NCBI GenBank assembly: GCA_036971475.1
Contig: JBAIZL010000004.1
Coordinates: 66,305,740-66,369,739 of the forward strand
Direction: 5' to 3'
From: Prosapia bicincta
Taxonomy: Eukaryota; Arthropoda; Insecta; Hemiptera; Cercopidae
Length of the DNA: 64,000 bases
Notes under the pieces: generated by a model
Told to the model about the DNA's origin: nothing
The model's database searches: none
What the model saw: only the letters and a program-made list of their open reading frames with translations
Translations under genes and position numbers: made by a program
Shown here: in pieces, positions 1-10,130 of the stretch
Layout of the letters: each line of letters starts with the position of its first letter
Position numbering within the stretch: the stretch's first letter is position 1

Positions 1-805
1 CATTATAAAAAATATATACAATAAATTCACAAAAAAACCTAACCTCAATACAACACTACAACCGGAACACAAAAATAATGAAAATAAAAAAATCTACCTA
101 AAATATAAATACACCAATAACAAAATAGAAAAAATAACAAATATATACAACAAAGAATACTACACTCCAACATACAAACCAAACAACAAAATAATAAAAT
201 ATCTTAATAACACAAACCACAAAACAAATTCAGAAAAACATAACCTATCAGGAATTTACAAAATTACATGCAACAACTGTAACGCATTTTACATAGGAAA
301 AACAACCAGATCATTTAAAATAAGATTTGAAGAACATTATAGAGCATTCAAAAACAAAAATTTTAAAGTATCAAATGTTGCAGCACACCTAATATCACAT
401 AAACATGAAATAACAAATTTCTAAAATAACCTAACCATACTTGAAATAAATAATAACCCAATAGAACTAAACTCACTAGAAAAATACCACATTTATAAAA
501 ACATACACAACAATTTAATGAATCTACAAACAACATATACAGAAGACATACTATATAAAAACATCATACACACAGATCAAGAGAAAGTGCGTGTAACGTC
601 AACAAATACCAATATCACGGACCGAACATCTACACCAGAAAAATATCAGTGATTCGACAATGGTCAAGTGACCGAAAGGTGCCTCATCACTCAAGGTAAA
701 ATTATTGCACTTAATGGTGGATAAAATTACTTACAATAGTAATATATTAACTAAATAAAGTCAGTGCAACAGAAAAACAATGGATAACGTAAAATATCAA
801 GAATA
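1..805 (+). mobile_element. Penelope-like element, 3' part, GIY-YIG endonuclease remnant
   Basis: Frame 2 is open from base 2 to a TAA at 422-424. It encodes a Lys/Asn-rich linker and then a GIY-YIG nuclease core: SGIYKITC at about 248-271, FYIGKTTR at about 287-310, and an EEH motif after it. Penelope-like retroelements carry this endonuclease C-terminal to the reverse transcriptase, where it nicks the target DNA. Homology continues past the stop in the same frame (NLTILEINNNPIELNSLEKY), so the TAA is a mutation: the second copy at 3415 reads Tyr-Glu at this point. The 5' end is cut by the window edge. A 3' untranslated tail of about 200 bp follows, with a hammerhead-like motif at 654-685, and ends in a TA tract. 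The element lies beyond the last exon of the minus-strand gene, in the opposite direction. Confidence 0.8.
654..685 (+). ncRNA. degenerate hammerhead-ribozyme-like motif in PLE 3' tail
   Basis: The order is TCGACAATG, a 4-bp hairpin GGTC/GACC closing an AAGT loop, GAAA, the self-complementary word GGTGCC (with G-U wobble), and TC. This is the hammerhead order of core, helix II, GAAA, helix III, UH. The first core (canonical CUGANGA) is altered here, so activity is doubtful. The second copy at 3919 has GACA in place of GAAA. Confidence 0.35.
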
Positions 806-824
806 TATATATATATATATATAT
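806..824. repeat. TA microsatellite at end of PLE copy 1
   Basis: Short perfect TA run between the PLE tail and the stop codon of the minus-strand gene. Confidence 0.9.
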
Positions 825-825
825 G

Positions 826-1525
826 TTAATTACCTTCTGATGATCTCCTCCCTGAAGTAGACCTGGGACTTGAGTCTGTTGAAATTTGTCTTGGAGATTG
901 TGGCACGTGCATTTGTTGCTGATGTTGGAGATGTTGGTGATTCATTTTTTGATGCTGTTGAAATTGCTGTAGATGCTGTGATTGTTGCTGATGTTGAAGT
1001 TGTTGATGCAATTGTTTCTGATGTTGGTGTAGTTGCTGGTTTTGTGTCTGATGTTGTTGCAGTTGTTGATTTTGTGTCTGATGTTGTAACTGTTGGTTAT
1101 GTGTTTGATGTTGTTGTTGCTGTGGTTGATTTTGGTTCTGTTGCTGCTGTGGTGATTGTTGATTTTGGGTTTGATTTTGTTGCTGCTGTTGCTGTTGTTG
1201 GTGCATTTGGTGTTGATTCTGCTGCTGAAGTTGATGCTGTTGAAAATGTTGCTGATTCTGCTTTTGCTGCTGTTGTATTTGATGTTGATTATGTTGTTGA
1301 TGTAATTGTTGTTGTATTTGCTGTTGCATATGTTGTTGAGTTTGCTGATGTTGTTGTTGTTGGAGTTTTATCTGATGTTGTTGCTGTTGAAACTGCTGAT
1401 GTTGCTGTTTTTGTTGATGTAACTGTTGCTGAAGTTGTTGCTGTTGTTGTATTTGTTGCTTTTGTATTTGATGTTGCTGTTGTTGTTGCTGCTGTTGTTG
1501 CTGCTGCTGCTGTTGTTGTTGCTGC

Positions 1526-1581
<56 letters not shown>

Positions 1582-1642
1582 TTGTTGTTGTTGTTGTTGC
1601 TGCTGCTGCTGCTGTTGGTGTTGCTGCTGTTGTTGCTGCTGC

Positions 1643-1676
<34 letters not shown>

Positions 1677-2152
1677 CTTGCTGATGTTGTTGCACCATTG
1701 ATTGCTGTTGTTTGTTGAGAATCATAGTTTTCAACCTGTTATTTAAAGTAACTCTTTTACTTTCTTGATGCTGTTGATCATTTGATATTTTCTGCCTATT
1801 TCCATTGTTCAATTCAACTTCGTTTCTTCTTACATTTGGTGTTTCTGTTTGCCTTTGCATTTCAGAGTTATTCCATGTTGTTTGGGTTTGTGTATTTATC
1901 TCCTTATGTTGTTCATTATTCCAGTTTAACACTTCCGTATGTCTTTCCTGTTCATTCCAACTATGCGTGTCTGTGTGTCTCTGTTGGTCTCCATCACTCC
2001 AGATCTGGTTTTCAGTGTGTTGTTTTTTACTGTCGGAATTACTCCAGCTCGCTTGTCCATTATTTCTTTGTTCAAGATTGTTTTGCCATTGAGCTAAGTC
2101 TTTATTTGCTCTTTGGCTCTCCCCCGAAGAATTGAGGTTTTGCCCTGGGTAC
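826..2152 (-). CDS. last exon in window of Q-rich protein; Trp repeats and polyglutamine
   Basis: This exon follows an acceptor (polypyrimidine tract, then ATAG) at 2153-2154. It supplies the last base of a split Gly codon and then 441 residues to a TAA at 826-828. The frame stays open well upstream of the first in-frame ATG. The order is: a Gln/Asn/Ser-rich stretch, about six imperfect 14-19 residue repeats each with one Trp followed by Ser or Asn (such as SWNEQERHTEV and NWNNEQHKEINTQT), a short basic segment (NNRLKTMILNKQQQ), a Gln tract of more than 200 residues with His interruptions coded by mixed CAA and CAG, and a Ser/Arg tail. No enzymatic domain is visible. The final codons also match a possible donor (AAG then GTAATT), so further exons to the left cannot be excluded. 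Composition suggests a transcription or RNA cofactor; this is inference only. Confidence 0.8.
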
Positions 2153-2714
2153 CTATAACAAAAACCAGTTTATTTATTCCTTTCGGAAAAAAATAAATAA
2201 TATTTTATTTTAATAAATTAATTTACCAATCTAAATTATAATAAGTAAGACATAAAAGCATTAAAGCAAAAAAAAAAAAACTTAACAAAATTAAACATAA
2301 AGTTGTAATAAGTGATTAATACTTGCCAACTAGCAACTGAAACTATTACAAGGGGATACATTAATAAGCTAAGATAAATGAGGCAAATCAGTTACAAGTA
2401 TGATTTACGTTAAAATGGATGGATTAATAGTAGAAGCATAATTAATAGAGATAAGGATCACTATCACCAAGTGAACCGGAATGAAGAATGTGATTTAAAA
2501 AATAACTAATTTCAATACAAAAATCAGTTTAAGTGATTAATACAAAACAAATTTATTTGTATAAGCTCACTTTATACACTTACAGAAAATTATTAACTCA
2601 TATTAGTTTAATATTTCACATTATACATGTTTTAATATAAACTAAATAAAACTTTTGACATTATTTGAATTCTTATGCTTTAAAACAATTGGGAAGATTA
2701 ATAATATTATTTAA

Positions 2715-2717
<3 letters not shown>

Positions 2718-2765
<48 letters not shown>

Positions 2766-2909
2766 CAATATGTTTTCTTGTGTATTAATAAAGAACAAAA
2801 GTCAAAATACAAATACAAGAATTATATTTGAATTTACAATTGTATTATTGTAATTATTTTGAATTGTAAATTCAAATATAATTCTTGTATTTGTATTTTG
2901 ACTTTTGTT

Positions 2910-3001
<92 letters not shown>
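2718..3001. repeat. TA tracts around a 55-bp-arm inverted repeat
   Basis: A TA tract (2718-2762) is followed by a near-perfect inverted repeat with arms at about 2788-2842 and 2866-2918, then a second, longer TA tract (about 2919-3001). The same left arm sequence, also preceded by a TA tract, recurs at 55505-55580. There the centre keeps a hammerhead-like core, so this copy appears to be a fold-back PLE relic that lost its centre. Confidence 0.75.
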
Positions 3002-3004
<3 letters not shown>

Positions 3005-3045
3005 ACATACAGTGAAAGTGATATAATATATACATATATATATAT

Positions 3046-3256
3046 ATGATGAAATGTTACTATCTGGAGTACATCCGTTCATTCTCCAGTCCATAAATTC
3101 GCAGTTCCATGCGAATTTAGTTTCCATAGACTCGCTCTTCTACTGTTGTTGGGTTCACCTCGTCAATGCTGGATGAGATTCTAGCGAAACGTCGGAACTG
3201 CGAATTTATGGACTGCAGAATGAACGGATGTACTCCAGATAGTAACATTTCATCAT
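3046..3256. repeat. 63-bp-arm inverted repeat enclosing a hammerhead-like core
   Basis: The arm at 3046-3110 is repeated inverted at 3194-3256 with few differences. The loop of about 83 bp ends in a hammerhead-like motif whose predicted cleavage point falls exactly at the start of the right arm. TA tracts lie on both sides. I read it as a fold-back copy of a PLE terminal region. Confidence 0.75.
3160..3193 (+). ncRNA. hammerhead-like motif of a PLE
   Basis: The order is TCGTCAATG, a 5-bp stem CTGGA/TCTAG, a C, GAAA, the self-complementary word CG, and TC. GAAACGTC fits G12-A13-A14-A15.1, helix III, U16.1-C17 of a hammerhead. The first core deviates from CUGANGA in the same way as the motif at 654. 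Confidence 0.4.
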
Positions 3257-3285
3257 ATTTTTCCATCCGTGAAGAAATACGTATC

Positions 3286-3286
3286 A

Positions 3287-3334
<48 letters not shown>
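3286..3334. repeat. TA microsatellite
   Basis: Perfect TA run to the right of the inverted repeat at 3046-3256. Confidence 0.9.
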
Positions 3335-3336
<2 letters not shown>

Positions 3337-3414
3337 CATATAATTTATATTTTAGGTTAGTTCTAGTAGAGCTTAAAGCTTATTTAGGGGAATAAAATAG
3401 TCCAAATTACCTTT

Positions 3415-4060
3415 ATATACAAACAACACTTCACTCCAACATACAAACCAAACAACAAAATAATAAAATACCTTAATAACACAAACCCCAAAACAAATAC
3501 AGAAAAACATAACCTATCAGGAATTTACGAAATTACATGTAATGACTGCAACGCATTTTACATAGGAAAAACAACTAGATCATTTAAAATAAGATTTGAA
3601 GAACATTATAGAGCATTCAAAAACAAAAATTTAAAAGTTACAAATGTTGCAGCACACCTAATATCACATAAACATGAAATAACAAATTACGAAAATAACC
3701 TAACCATACTTGAAATAAATAATAACCCAATAGAACTAAACTCACTAGAAAAATACCACATTTATAAAAACATACACAACAATTTAATGAACCTACAGAC
3801 AACATATTCAAAAACATTATACACACGCCTCAAGAAGAAATATGTATGACGTCAACAAATACCAACATCACGGACCAAACATCCACACCAGAAAAATAGT
3901 GAAAAATTAATCAGTGATTCGACAATGGTCAAGTGACCGACAGGTTATCACGTAAGGTAAAACTATTGCACTTAGTGGTGGAAAAAATTATTTACAAGTA
4001 ATAATAACTTCATAAAGTCAGTGCAACGGAAAAATAATGGACAACGTGAATTATCACACA

Positions 4061-4063
<3 letters not shown>
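3415..4063 (+). mobile_element. Penelope-like element copy 2, GIY-YIG region intact in frame
   Basis: The frame is open from about 3415 to a TGA at 3847-3849 (about 144 codons). It shows GIYEITC and FYIGKTTR followed by RFEEHY, then NYENNLTILE and the conserved LEKYHIYKN end. This is the same family as copy 1 (roughly 95 percent identical by eye), but without its nonsense codon. The copy is truncated at the 5' end, so it has no reverse transcriptase and should be dead. The 3' tail is shared with copy 1, including GTCAGTGCAAC close to the end, and also finishes in a TA tract. Confidence 0.8.

Positions 4064-4116
<53 letters not shown>
4064..4116. repeat. TA microsatellite between PLE copy 2 and putative LTR
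   Basis: Long TA run directly joined to the PLE tail on the left and to a TGTAAC start on the right. Confidence 0.85.
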
Positions 4117-4120
<4 letters not shown>

Positions 4121-5271
4121 ACGAAATTCATTAAGTTAAAGAAACTGTTAGAAATTATTTGAACTTGTGGGATATACCTAGTTAGTGCTAGTCTATTGTC
4201 AGATCTATTGGCAGAAATAAGTTACTGCACCCACCTGCAAGTCATAAATAAAAATAATTCGAAAGGGGTTCATTGTAAGTAAACCAAGATGTGCCTCCTT
4301 CATGGGAGAGAAGCTTTACCTAGACATCCACCGACCAGGGAGATTTATGACTAGGAAATCCTGAGAAATCAGAAAAACACATGCACCTGTGGGAAAGTTC
4401 AACAAATTCCCACGAAGCCCAAAAGGAAGCGTCAAAATTTCATAGGCTAGCCAGAGTTTGAGCTCCATAAGGAAGCCAATCAAATTTGAAGAGGGGATGA
4501 AACACAAACGGATACAATCCAAGAGGATGTTCAGGGAGGGCAGTCAACTCTCAGTACTCGAAAGGGTCAAGTTGTAAGACTCGAGGAGTCATAATGCAGG
4601 ACTCGAGGGAGAAGTAATGTTCAGTTTTTAGTAAGAAATATCAAATTCAAGCAAAGTAACGTGGCAATTTAAAGTAAGGGAGATTATTAAATAGAAAGTG
4701 AAGTATAAAGAGGGAGATTAAAGGGTAACAAGTGAGATTAAAATAAGGGAGTGATTAATAAAGTCAGTTACGGCATAGAAACATTTCGAGAAATTAAGAA
4801 AAGTGAAATTGATAGGAAAATATTAATAAGTGAATTTGTGTCAAGTGAAGTGAAACAAGGAACCACGCAAGTAATAAGTAACACATTTATTTTTAACTTA
4901 AAGCCAACTCTTTAAAGTAACAAACATTAAGAATCTTTTAAACTTTTATAAATTCCTTAAAAAGTCATAGTTAATTGAAATATAAAATTTATCAAACCAA
5001 GTGCAGTAACTTATACACGCCCTTAGATAGCTAAAAGAAAGTAAATTTAGAATTGTAAAAAAAAACTAATAGTCAAATAAGAGTCTGGATGCCTATCGGC
5101 AAATATTAGAGTTAGTAAAACGAATTATATGAACTACCTGTAAATGCAATATTGATCTCAGGAAAAAATAAATCTGTAATTATAAAAGCAAGTAGCTGGA
5201 TTATTAATTTAATTTCCTAAGAGTCAAAATATCCTGTAGAGAAGCAATAAGTGAAGGTTCGTTATATAACA
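4117..5271 (+). mobile_element. putative LTR of an LTR retrotransposon
   Basis: The segment begins TGTAAC and ends ATATAACA, that is TG...CA, and a lysine-tRNA-type primer binding site follows two bases later. The interior is A/G-rich and noncoding, as many LTRs are. No second LTR or gag/pol coding region is seen, because the element is cut by a TA tract just after the primer site. The assignment rests on the termini and the primer site only. Confidence 0.4.
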
Positions 5272-5273
5272 AT

Positions 5274-5291
5274 TGTCGCCCAACGTGGATG
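5274..5291 (+). other. primer-binding-site-like sequence (tRNA-Lys type)
   Basis: TGTCGCCCAACGTGGATG matches the known tRNA-Lys1,2 primer site TGGCGCCCAACGTGGGGC at 14 of 18 bases. A related sequence followed by the same short spacer and a TA tract occurs at 38401. Confidence 0.45.
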
Positions 5292-5302
5292 GCAAAGTTA
5301 CG

Positions 5303-5309
<7 letters not shown>

Positions 5310-5384
<75 letters not shown>

Positions 5385-5571
5385 GTTTTGGTTGGTAAAG
5401 ATTATTTAGATTTTTTGGACTAGGAGACTGACAGACTTACCTTGGTAAGAGTCCACTCTGTAGTCTTGAAATTTAAACACATAAAAGCACTTAACCAATG
5501 ATATATTTCAACCACACAGTAGTCTTAGTAAATCAAAGAGAAAACACAAAAAAATTCATTCTCTCATATTT

Positions 5572-5614
<43 letters not shown>

Positions 5615-5622
5615 TATATAGG
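5310..5622. repeat. two TA microsatellites and intervening unique DNA
   Basis: TA runs lie at about 5310-5381 and 5575-5622. The 190 bp between them hold nothing I recognise. Confidence 0.85.
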
Positions 5623-6449
5623 CAGGCAAAAGGAGAGAATTGTGAGACTTCATAGGGGCACATAATGAAGTGAGCATCGATGTGACAAGGAGGTCGTGAG
5701 GTTGCCATGTTGGAATACAGAAAGAGATATGTGGAGTGGGTATGGAAAGTGTATAAGAGTTTCAAATCCAATCAATTAATAATTCTGAATAACTTATTAA
5801 TTAAATTTTAAATAAGTAAGGAGTGGTAAAGTGACTAGGGAATAAACTATAAATCATTGCGTATATAACCAGTAGCTACAGATGTTTAATAGCGTGTCTT
5901 TTGACTAGAAAGAGTCAGCTGTTTATTACAGTTTTCAGTGAAATTCAAAGACCATTAAAGGATAACAGATAATCCAGACCGACATCAAGAAACAATGCAG
6001 GAAGGTCTCATCCTTACCCACTCAATGCACTAACTCTAAAAATACCAGAGATTTATTTTAAAGAAATTCAAAATTAATTGAAAGAGATTTACAACTGTAT
6101 AAATATTTATAAAGATCATTAAACTAAATAATTAAATATTCATTATAAATTTTAAAATTACTAACCACTAATTATTTTTATTTTAAAAAATCTAAAGAGC
6201 AAGGTAAACCTCATGAAGCCACCCCAATATGAATGCAATTAAATTTGTTATTGTAAATATATTTTTTTGCCAGCTAATATTAATGTATTATAAATATTCT
6301 CAAAGGCTCATAAACTAGGCGAAACCGTAAAATTTAAAATAATAATATAGGTAAGATAATTATTGTCACCATTGATTACTCATTGTTGCTTGTTAATAAC
6401 GAGGATTAATGTTAAATTGATGCTCTGTGTACAATTATTTAGTTTAAAC
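5623..6449. other. no feature recognised (intron, AT-rich)
   Basis: AT-rich sequence with no open frame of note. Its A/G-rich style resembles the LTR candidate at 4117, but I cannot show homology. Confidence 0.4.
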
Positions 6450-6890
6450 AAAGAGTCAAGAACACCAACTCAACATTTTACAACCACATAAAAGATACAG
6501 GACACAAATACACAGACATTTACCAAAACCTAGAAATCCTACACATTAAAAAAAAGGACCACATCTCAACACACTAGGACAATATGAAATTTACAGACAC
6601 ACAAAAACACAAAGTACAAACATATTAAACGAACAAACACAATACAAAATCACACATACTCTTTGATACTATCGAAAACCTACCTTTAAAACCGTCACCG
6701 CTTGACCCAACATCTCCAAGCAGAAGACACTGATGAAGATCGGCACATAGCGATCGAAAACGTTCTGTCTCAGTAAGTTTTAACAAATTTACTAAATTCA
6801 AAGTCGGATAGTCATAAACTATTGTTTAAGTGATTAATAAGATTCAACCGAGCGTAATGGACTACAAAATTCAAGAATTATTTAGTATCT
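6450..6890 (+). mobile_element. Penelope-like element (second family), endonuclease C-terminus plus tail
   Basis: Conceptual translation with frame shifts gives the typical end of a PLE GIY-YIG domain: FYNHIKDTGHKYTDIYQ, then LEILHIKKKDHIST, then MEIYRHTKTQ. A hammerhead-like motif follows at 6730-6765, then about 110 bp of tail (ending near ATGGACTACAAAATTCAAG). Parts of this tail recur at 17868 and 27487. Truncated and frameshifted, so dead. Confidence 0.7.
6730..6765 (+). ncRNA. hammerhead-ribozyme-like motif, well preserved
   Basis: CTGATGA (6730-6736), one A, a 5-bp helix II GATCG/CGATC with an 8-nt loop, GAAA (6756-6759), the self-complementary word ACGT, then TC. All conserved hammerhead core bases are present. 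The deviation is one extra base between the first core and helix II. PLEs are known to carry hammerheads with very short helix III that are thought to act as dimers; the palindromic ACGT fits that. Confidence 0.6.
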
Positions 6891-6899
6891 GGAATCACC

Positions 6900-7550
6900 T
6901 TCCAGAGCAGTGATTAAAGTAAGATTACTATAACTATGATGTATAATTGATGAGGCCAATACATTAATTGAACAATTGCTTACCAATAATTACTTATACA
7001 ATAACAAGTCATTGAAAACAGGTGCTGCATACTACTGCATATATTTTGAGGGATTTTCTGCTGTCGGGGCCTACCTTAGTAACTATGAAAGTGAGGTAGC
7101 TGCAATATATGCTGCAGCAATAGAACTTGAGAACCTGACTGCTCCAGGTAAGGCCGTTTTTCTTGTTGACTCTAAGACCGCCATCATGAATCTCTTTGGG
7201 AACTCACGGACCGACTGTAGTAGAACCATAGAATGTAGAAAAAAACTAAATGCTCTCATAAATGCCGGGTGGATACTTAATTTCCAGTGGATCCCGAGCC
7301 ATGTAAACATCACTGGCAATGAAAAGGCTGATCAACTAGCAAAGCAGGGAACAGGCCTCCCCCAGACCGAACATCTGAGTTCACTAAATTCCTCCAGATC
7401 CCTAATAAAGATTGAGCAGGAAAACGGTGGGAAAGTCTTGTGACGGGTAGACCAATTGACCAAAACTTGCCCCGATCTGTTAGCGTTGCAGCTTTCAGAT
7501 TGAAGACCGGTCTTACCTTGCTGCGCACCTTTAGAGAACAACAATTACCT
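6900..7550 (+). pseudogene. non-LTR retrotransposon RNase H domain fragment
   Basis: The open frame 6976-7443 (155 codons) aligns with the RNase H of I/jockey-type non-LTR elements and with the longer copy at 54060. Catalytic residues seen are E40 in YESEVAAIYAA, D65 in FLVDSKTAI and D119 in GNEKADQLAK, with the family motif QWIPSHV. The first catalytic Asp (TDGS motif) is missing because the 5' side is truncated. After a stop at 7441-7443, homology goes on in another frame (NLPRSVSVAAFRLKTG, about 7464-7510), which shows a frameshift. It is a dead fragment in an intron of the minus-strand gene. Confidence 0.75.
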
Positions 7551-7717
7551 CTTTTTATTTATGAGTTCTTCTGACAATACAGTAATGTAAATGACATTAT
7601 GACAGCATAAACCACAGCAAATAAGAAGAGTTTACTTTAAAACAGAGTATAATACTAATAAGTGATGACTACACATAACTCTAGGTGACTATGCACTTTC
7701 AAAGCAGGAACACTTAC

Positions 7718-7947
7718 CCACTAGAGTTGTGTGAACTCTGTTGCAATTGGGGAGGTTGTTGAGGTGGGTACCCAGGCATCACGTTTCCCGGATTATTCTC
7801 AGACACGGAGACAGGCTGTGCTGTTGGTGTGCCAGAACTGTTATAGTTTGGCGTTTTATTGCCTACTGAATCAGTGTTATTCTCCATGTGTGCACTGCTG
7901 CATCGACTACTCGGGGTTGTAGAAGGTGGCGGAGCCAAATTAACATC
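7718..7947 (-). CDS. exon of the Q-rich gene (230 nt)
   Basis: The acceptor is a pyrimidine tract ending AAAG at 7948-7949 and the donor is GTAAGTG at 7711-7717. The exon starts in phase 0 (Asp-Val-Asn-Leu-Ala) and ends with two bases of a Gly codon. It encodes a Pro/Ser/Asn-rich stretch with an APPPSTTPSS start and a PGYPPQQPPQLQQ end. Phase agrees with both neighbours, which is the main support. Confidence 0.8.
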
Positions 7948-8332
7948 CTTTCACAGAAAGAAAAAATGTCGAGGTGAGAAACAAATTACATAATTAAGCC
8001 TCAATTACAATTTCGTTTGTTATTAAATTAATGTACTACTAGGTTTAAGTTTGCTGACAGGATTAGTTTGTATGCTAAGTTTATGATATTTCCTACTTTC
8101 TTAGCATATATAAGTCAAAGCACTGTATCTGCTAGTCATTAATTTAATGAGGATTGAGAGTGCCAAATAAAACTATAAGCCAGCATTGAATCAAATAAAC
8201 ATTTATTGGCAGTATACCAATTTTAGGAACACAAGGGAGTTTCACACTATTTTCTGTAATTTTTATTGTTTTTTTTTTAAATCTACAAAAAACTTAGCAA
8301 GTAAGAGAAATATTTACTAGTTATAATCTTAA

Positions 8333-9640
8333 CCTTCAAACACACGCGCCAGGGTGTAAAGCACCCCACACCATTCATTTCTCTCTGAGGCAACTACAAA
8401 AATTTTTTGTTCTCGCTCCCCTCCTAGGTAGTTGTTTTTCACTTCTTCTTTCACACTATCACTCATGGTCAACCCGTTGTGGCGTACCAGTCATTGTGTT
8501 TACATCGTTGTTTTAACTGCGGGGTGAATTCAACCCCGCGCGTGTGTTCTTGTCCAAAAATTTTTGTTGGTACATTTTCAAGTTATTGTTTTTTAATTAG
8601 AATAATTTTTTAGTGTGAGTCTTTTATTGGTGTCTAACATATTTATTTATCTTTTTTGTTGTAATTTTGTCTTTTTGTCATAAAAAAAATTAAAATTCTG
8701 GGTCAAGAACTTTCAAAACCCCATATTGCATCAAGAGCCTTACTGCCAGGACTACCTTTGCATATAAAAGCAGGTGTGAAACACATAAGTGGTGTTGAGG
8801 AAACTCGAGAAAGAAAAATAAAAGGAAGTTCTGGACAATGCGAAGTTTGCCCGTTGCAAAAAGACCGGAAGACAACCACTTTATGCTGCAACTGCAACAA
8901 ATTACTTTGTAGGGAACATTCTTTATATACTGTGAAGAATGTGCACCTGAATAAAAGTACATTTTGAAAATATTAGTTAAAAAAATATCTTTACTTTTTT
9001 AAAATTTTTTTGACTTTTTAATTTGGACTGAACTAATGTTTACTTCTAAACCAATACTTCTGTACACAGTTATGAATTGAGCTAATTTTTTTTCACCTAC
9101 TAAAATGTGTATAGTTTTTGAAATATTTTATTCCAATGTAAAAAATTATTTACTAATGTTTACTTGACAATATGAAGTAAATTGCATAGTAATAAGTATT
9201 ATTTTTCATTATGACGAGTAATTTTAAATTTTGAGTGTGGCAAATTTTGACGATTTTCAAGCTGAATTTACATAATTTTTTTTTCAAATAAACATATTGT
9301 TGTATTTATGTTGTCTAACTTTTTGAAAAGTTCTCTAAAGAATCTAGCTATTACAACTTACTAAAATGTATGAATAAATGTCTAATTTTAATTTGAAAAA
9401 AAAGATACAATTTATAAAGTAAATTTACGTGCATTTAGACTATAGTACTACAAAAAAAATCTACAAGTGATACACCCATACAAATTATATAAAACGTTTT
9501 ATAAACAACAACATTCACACACACAATTTTATAAAGATGAAAATTTAGTGATAATTGACTTTTTTTTTAGATAAGAAATGGGGTGGAAAATACCCCGCGT
9601 GTGTGTTTATGTCCGAGTAGTTGGCGCGTGTGATTGAAGG
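8333..9640 (+). mobile_element. piggyBac-like element, internally deleted, TTAA sites intact
   Basis: TTAA lies on both sides (8329-8332 and 9641-9644). The ends are inverted repeats: CCTTCAAACACACGCGCC on the left and the complement of CCTTCAATCACACGCGCC on the right (17 of 18). A subterminal word, CCCCGCGCGTGTG, recurs on the right in direct orientation (8534 and 9593). Only the transposase C-terminus remains inside. TTAA targeting plus the Cys-rich C-terminus identify the family. The element is nonautonomous. Confidence 0.88.
8692..8967 (+). pseudogene. piggyBac transposase C-terminal fragment with Cys-rich zinc domain
   Basis: The frame running through 8701-8967 encodes GQELSKPHIASRALLPGL, then the RING/PHD-like zinc motif of piggyBac transposases: CEVCPLQKDRKTT, then LCCNCNKLLCREH, with the Cys-x2-Cys, Cys-x2-Cys and Cys-x2-His pairs all kept. 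In the family this domain binds the transposon ends. The catalytic DDD domain is absent; sequence left of about 8692 is noncoding, so a deletion joined the left end to the C-terminus. Confidence 0.8.
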
Positions 9641-10049
9641 TTAATGATGTCTATTCCAAGGTACACATTTTGATAAAGTAAATAGGTTTCTTTAGCAAAA
9701 GAATTTTCAGGTCAAGTTTTATATCAGTCTATATTCTTATCATGTTGCTTCATTTCATATGCTGAGTATAATGTGAACAAGATACATTTGTTTTGTACAT
9801 TAACAATATACAAAGGTGTTATTTCACAGATGATGGGAAATAGTAAGTACAGGTGAAGGAAATCGTCACGGATTGAGCCAAAAATTAATGCTGCACTGTT
9901 TGATTATTTCAAATATTGCTACAGTGACCTTTAGAGAGAAATTTATAGGATAAATAAAATAGAATTTAAGAGATTGTATTAAAAATAAGGATTCAAGCAT
10001 AATAGGTTTATAAAAAACAAAATTTAAATTATATAAATGGAGTAGAGGG

Positions 10050-10130
10050 TTAGCTTCGTAAAAGGAACGAATGTTTTGAAACGTGTCAGCAAGTAAGCAA
10101 TTACGTATTCACTTAGTTAAGTATTTTTTA
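10050..10130 (+). mobile_element. PLE tail fragment with GAAA-CGTG-TC motif
   Basis: ATGTTTTGAAACGTGTCAGC followed by CAAGTAAGCAATTACG and CACTTAGTTAAGTATT is repeated inverted at 48410-48475. GAAA (10078-10081), CGTG and TC keep the hammerhead 3' core order. The first core is not recognisable. Confidence 0.5.

Larger units (their letters stand above)
2153..7717 (-). other. intron of the Q-rich gene, filled with retroelement debris
   Basis: The intron between the 7718-7947 exon and the last exon joins a phase-2 donor to a phase-2 acceptor. Inside it lie TA tracts, a palindromic PLE fragment, a second GIY-YIG PLE copy, a putative LTR with primer site, a third PLE tail and an RNase H fragment. 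I see no further host exon in it. Confidence 0.7.

Noticed and set aside
870..2135. Plus-strand frames rich in Val/Ala/Asp or Leu over the polyglutamine exon
   Set aside because: They are antisense shadows of the CAA/CAG tract; the minus frame has matched splice phases.
2665..3360. Small frames with Tyr-Ile dipeptides
   Set aside because: They are translations of TA tracts.
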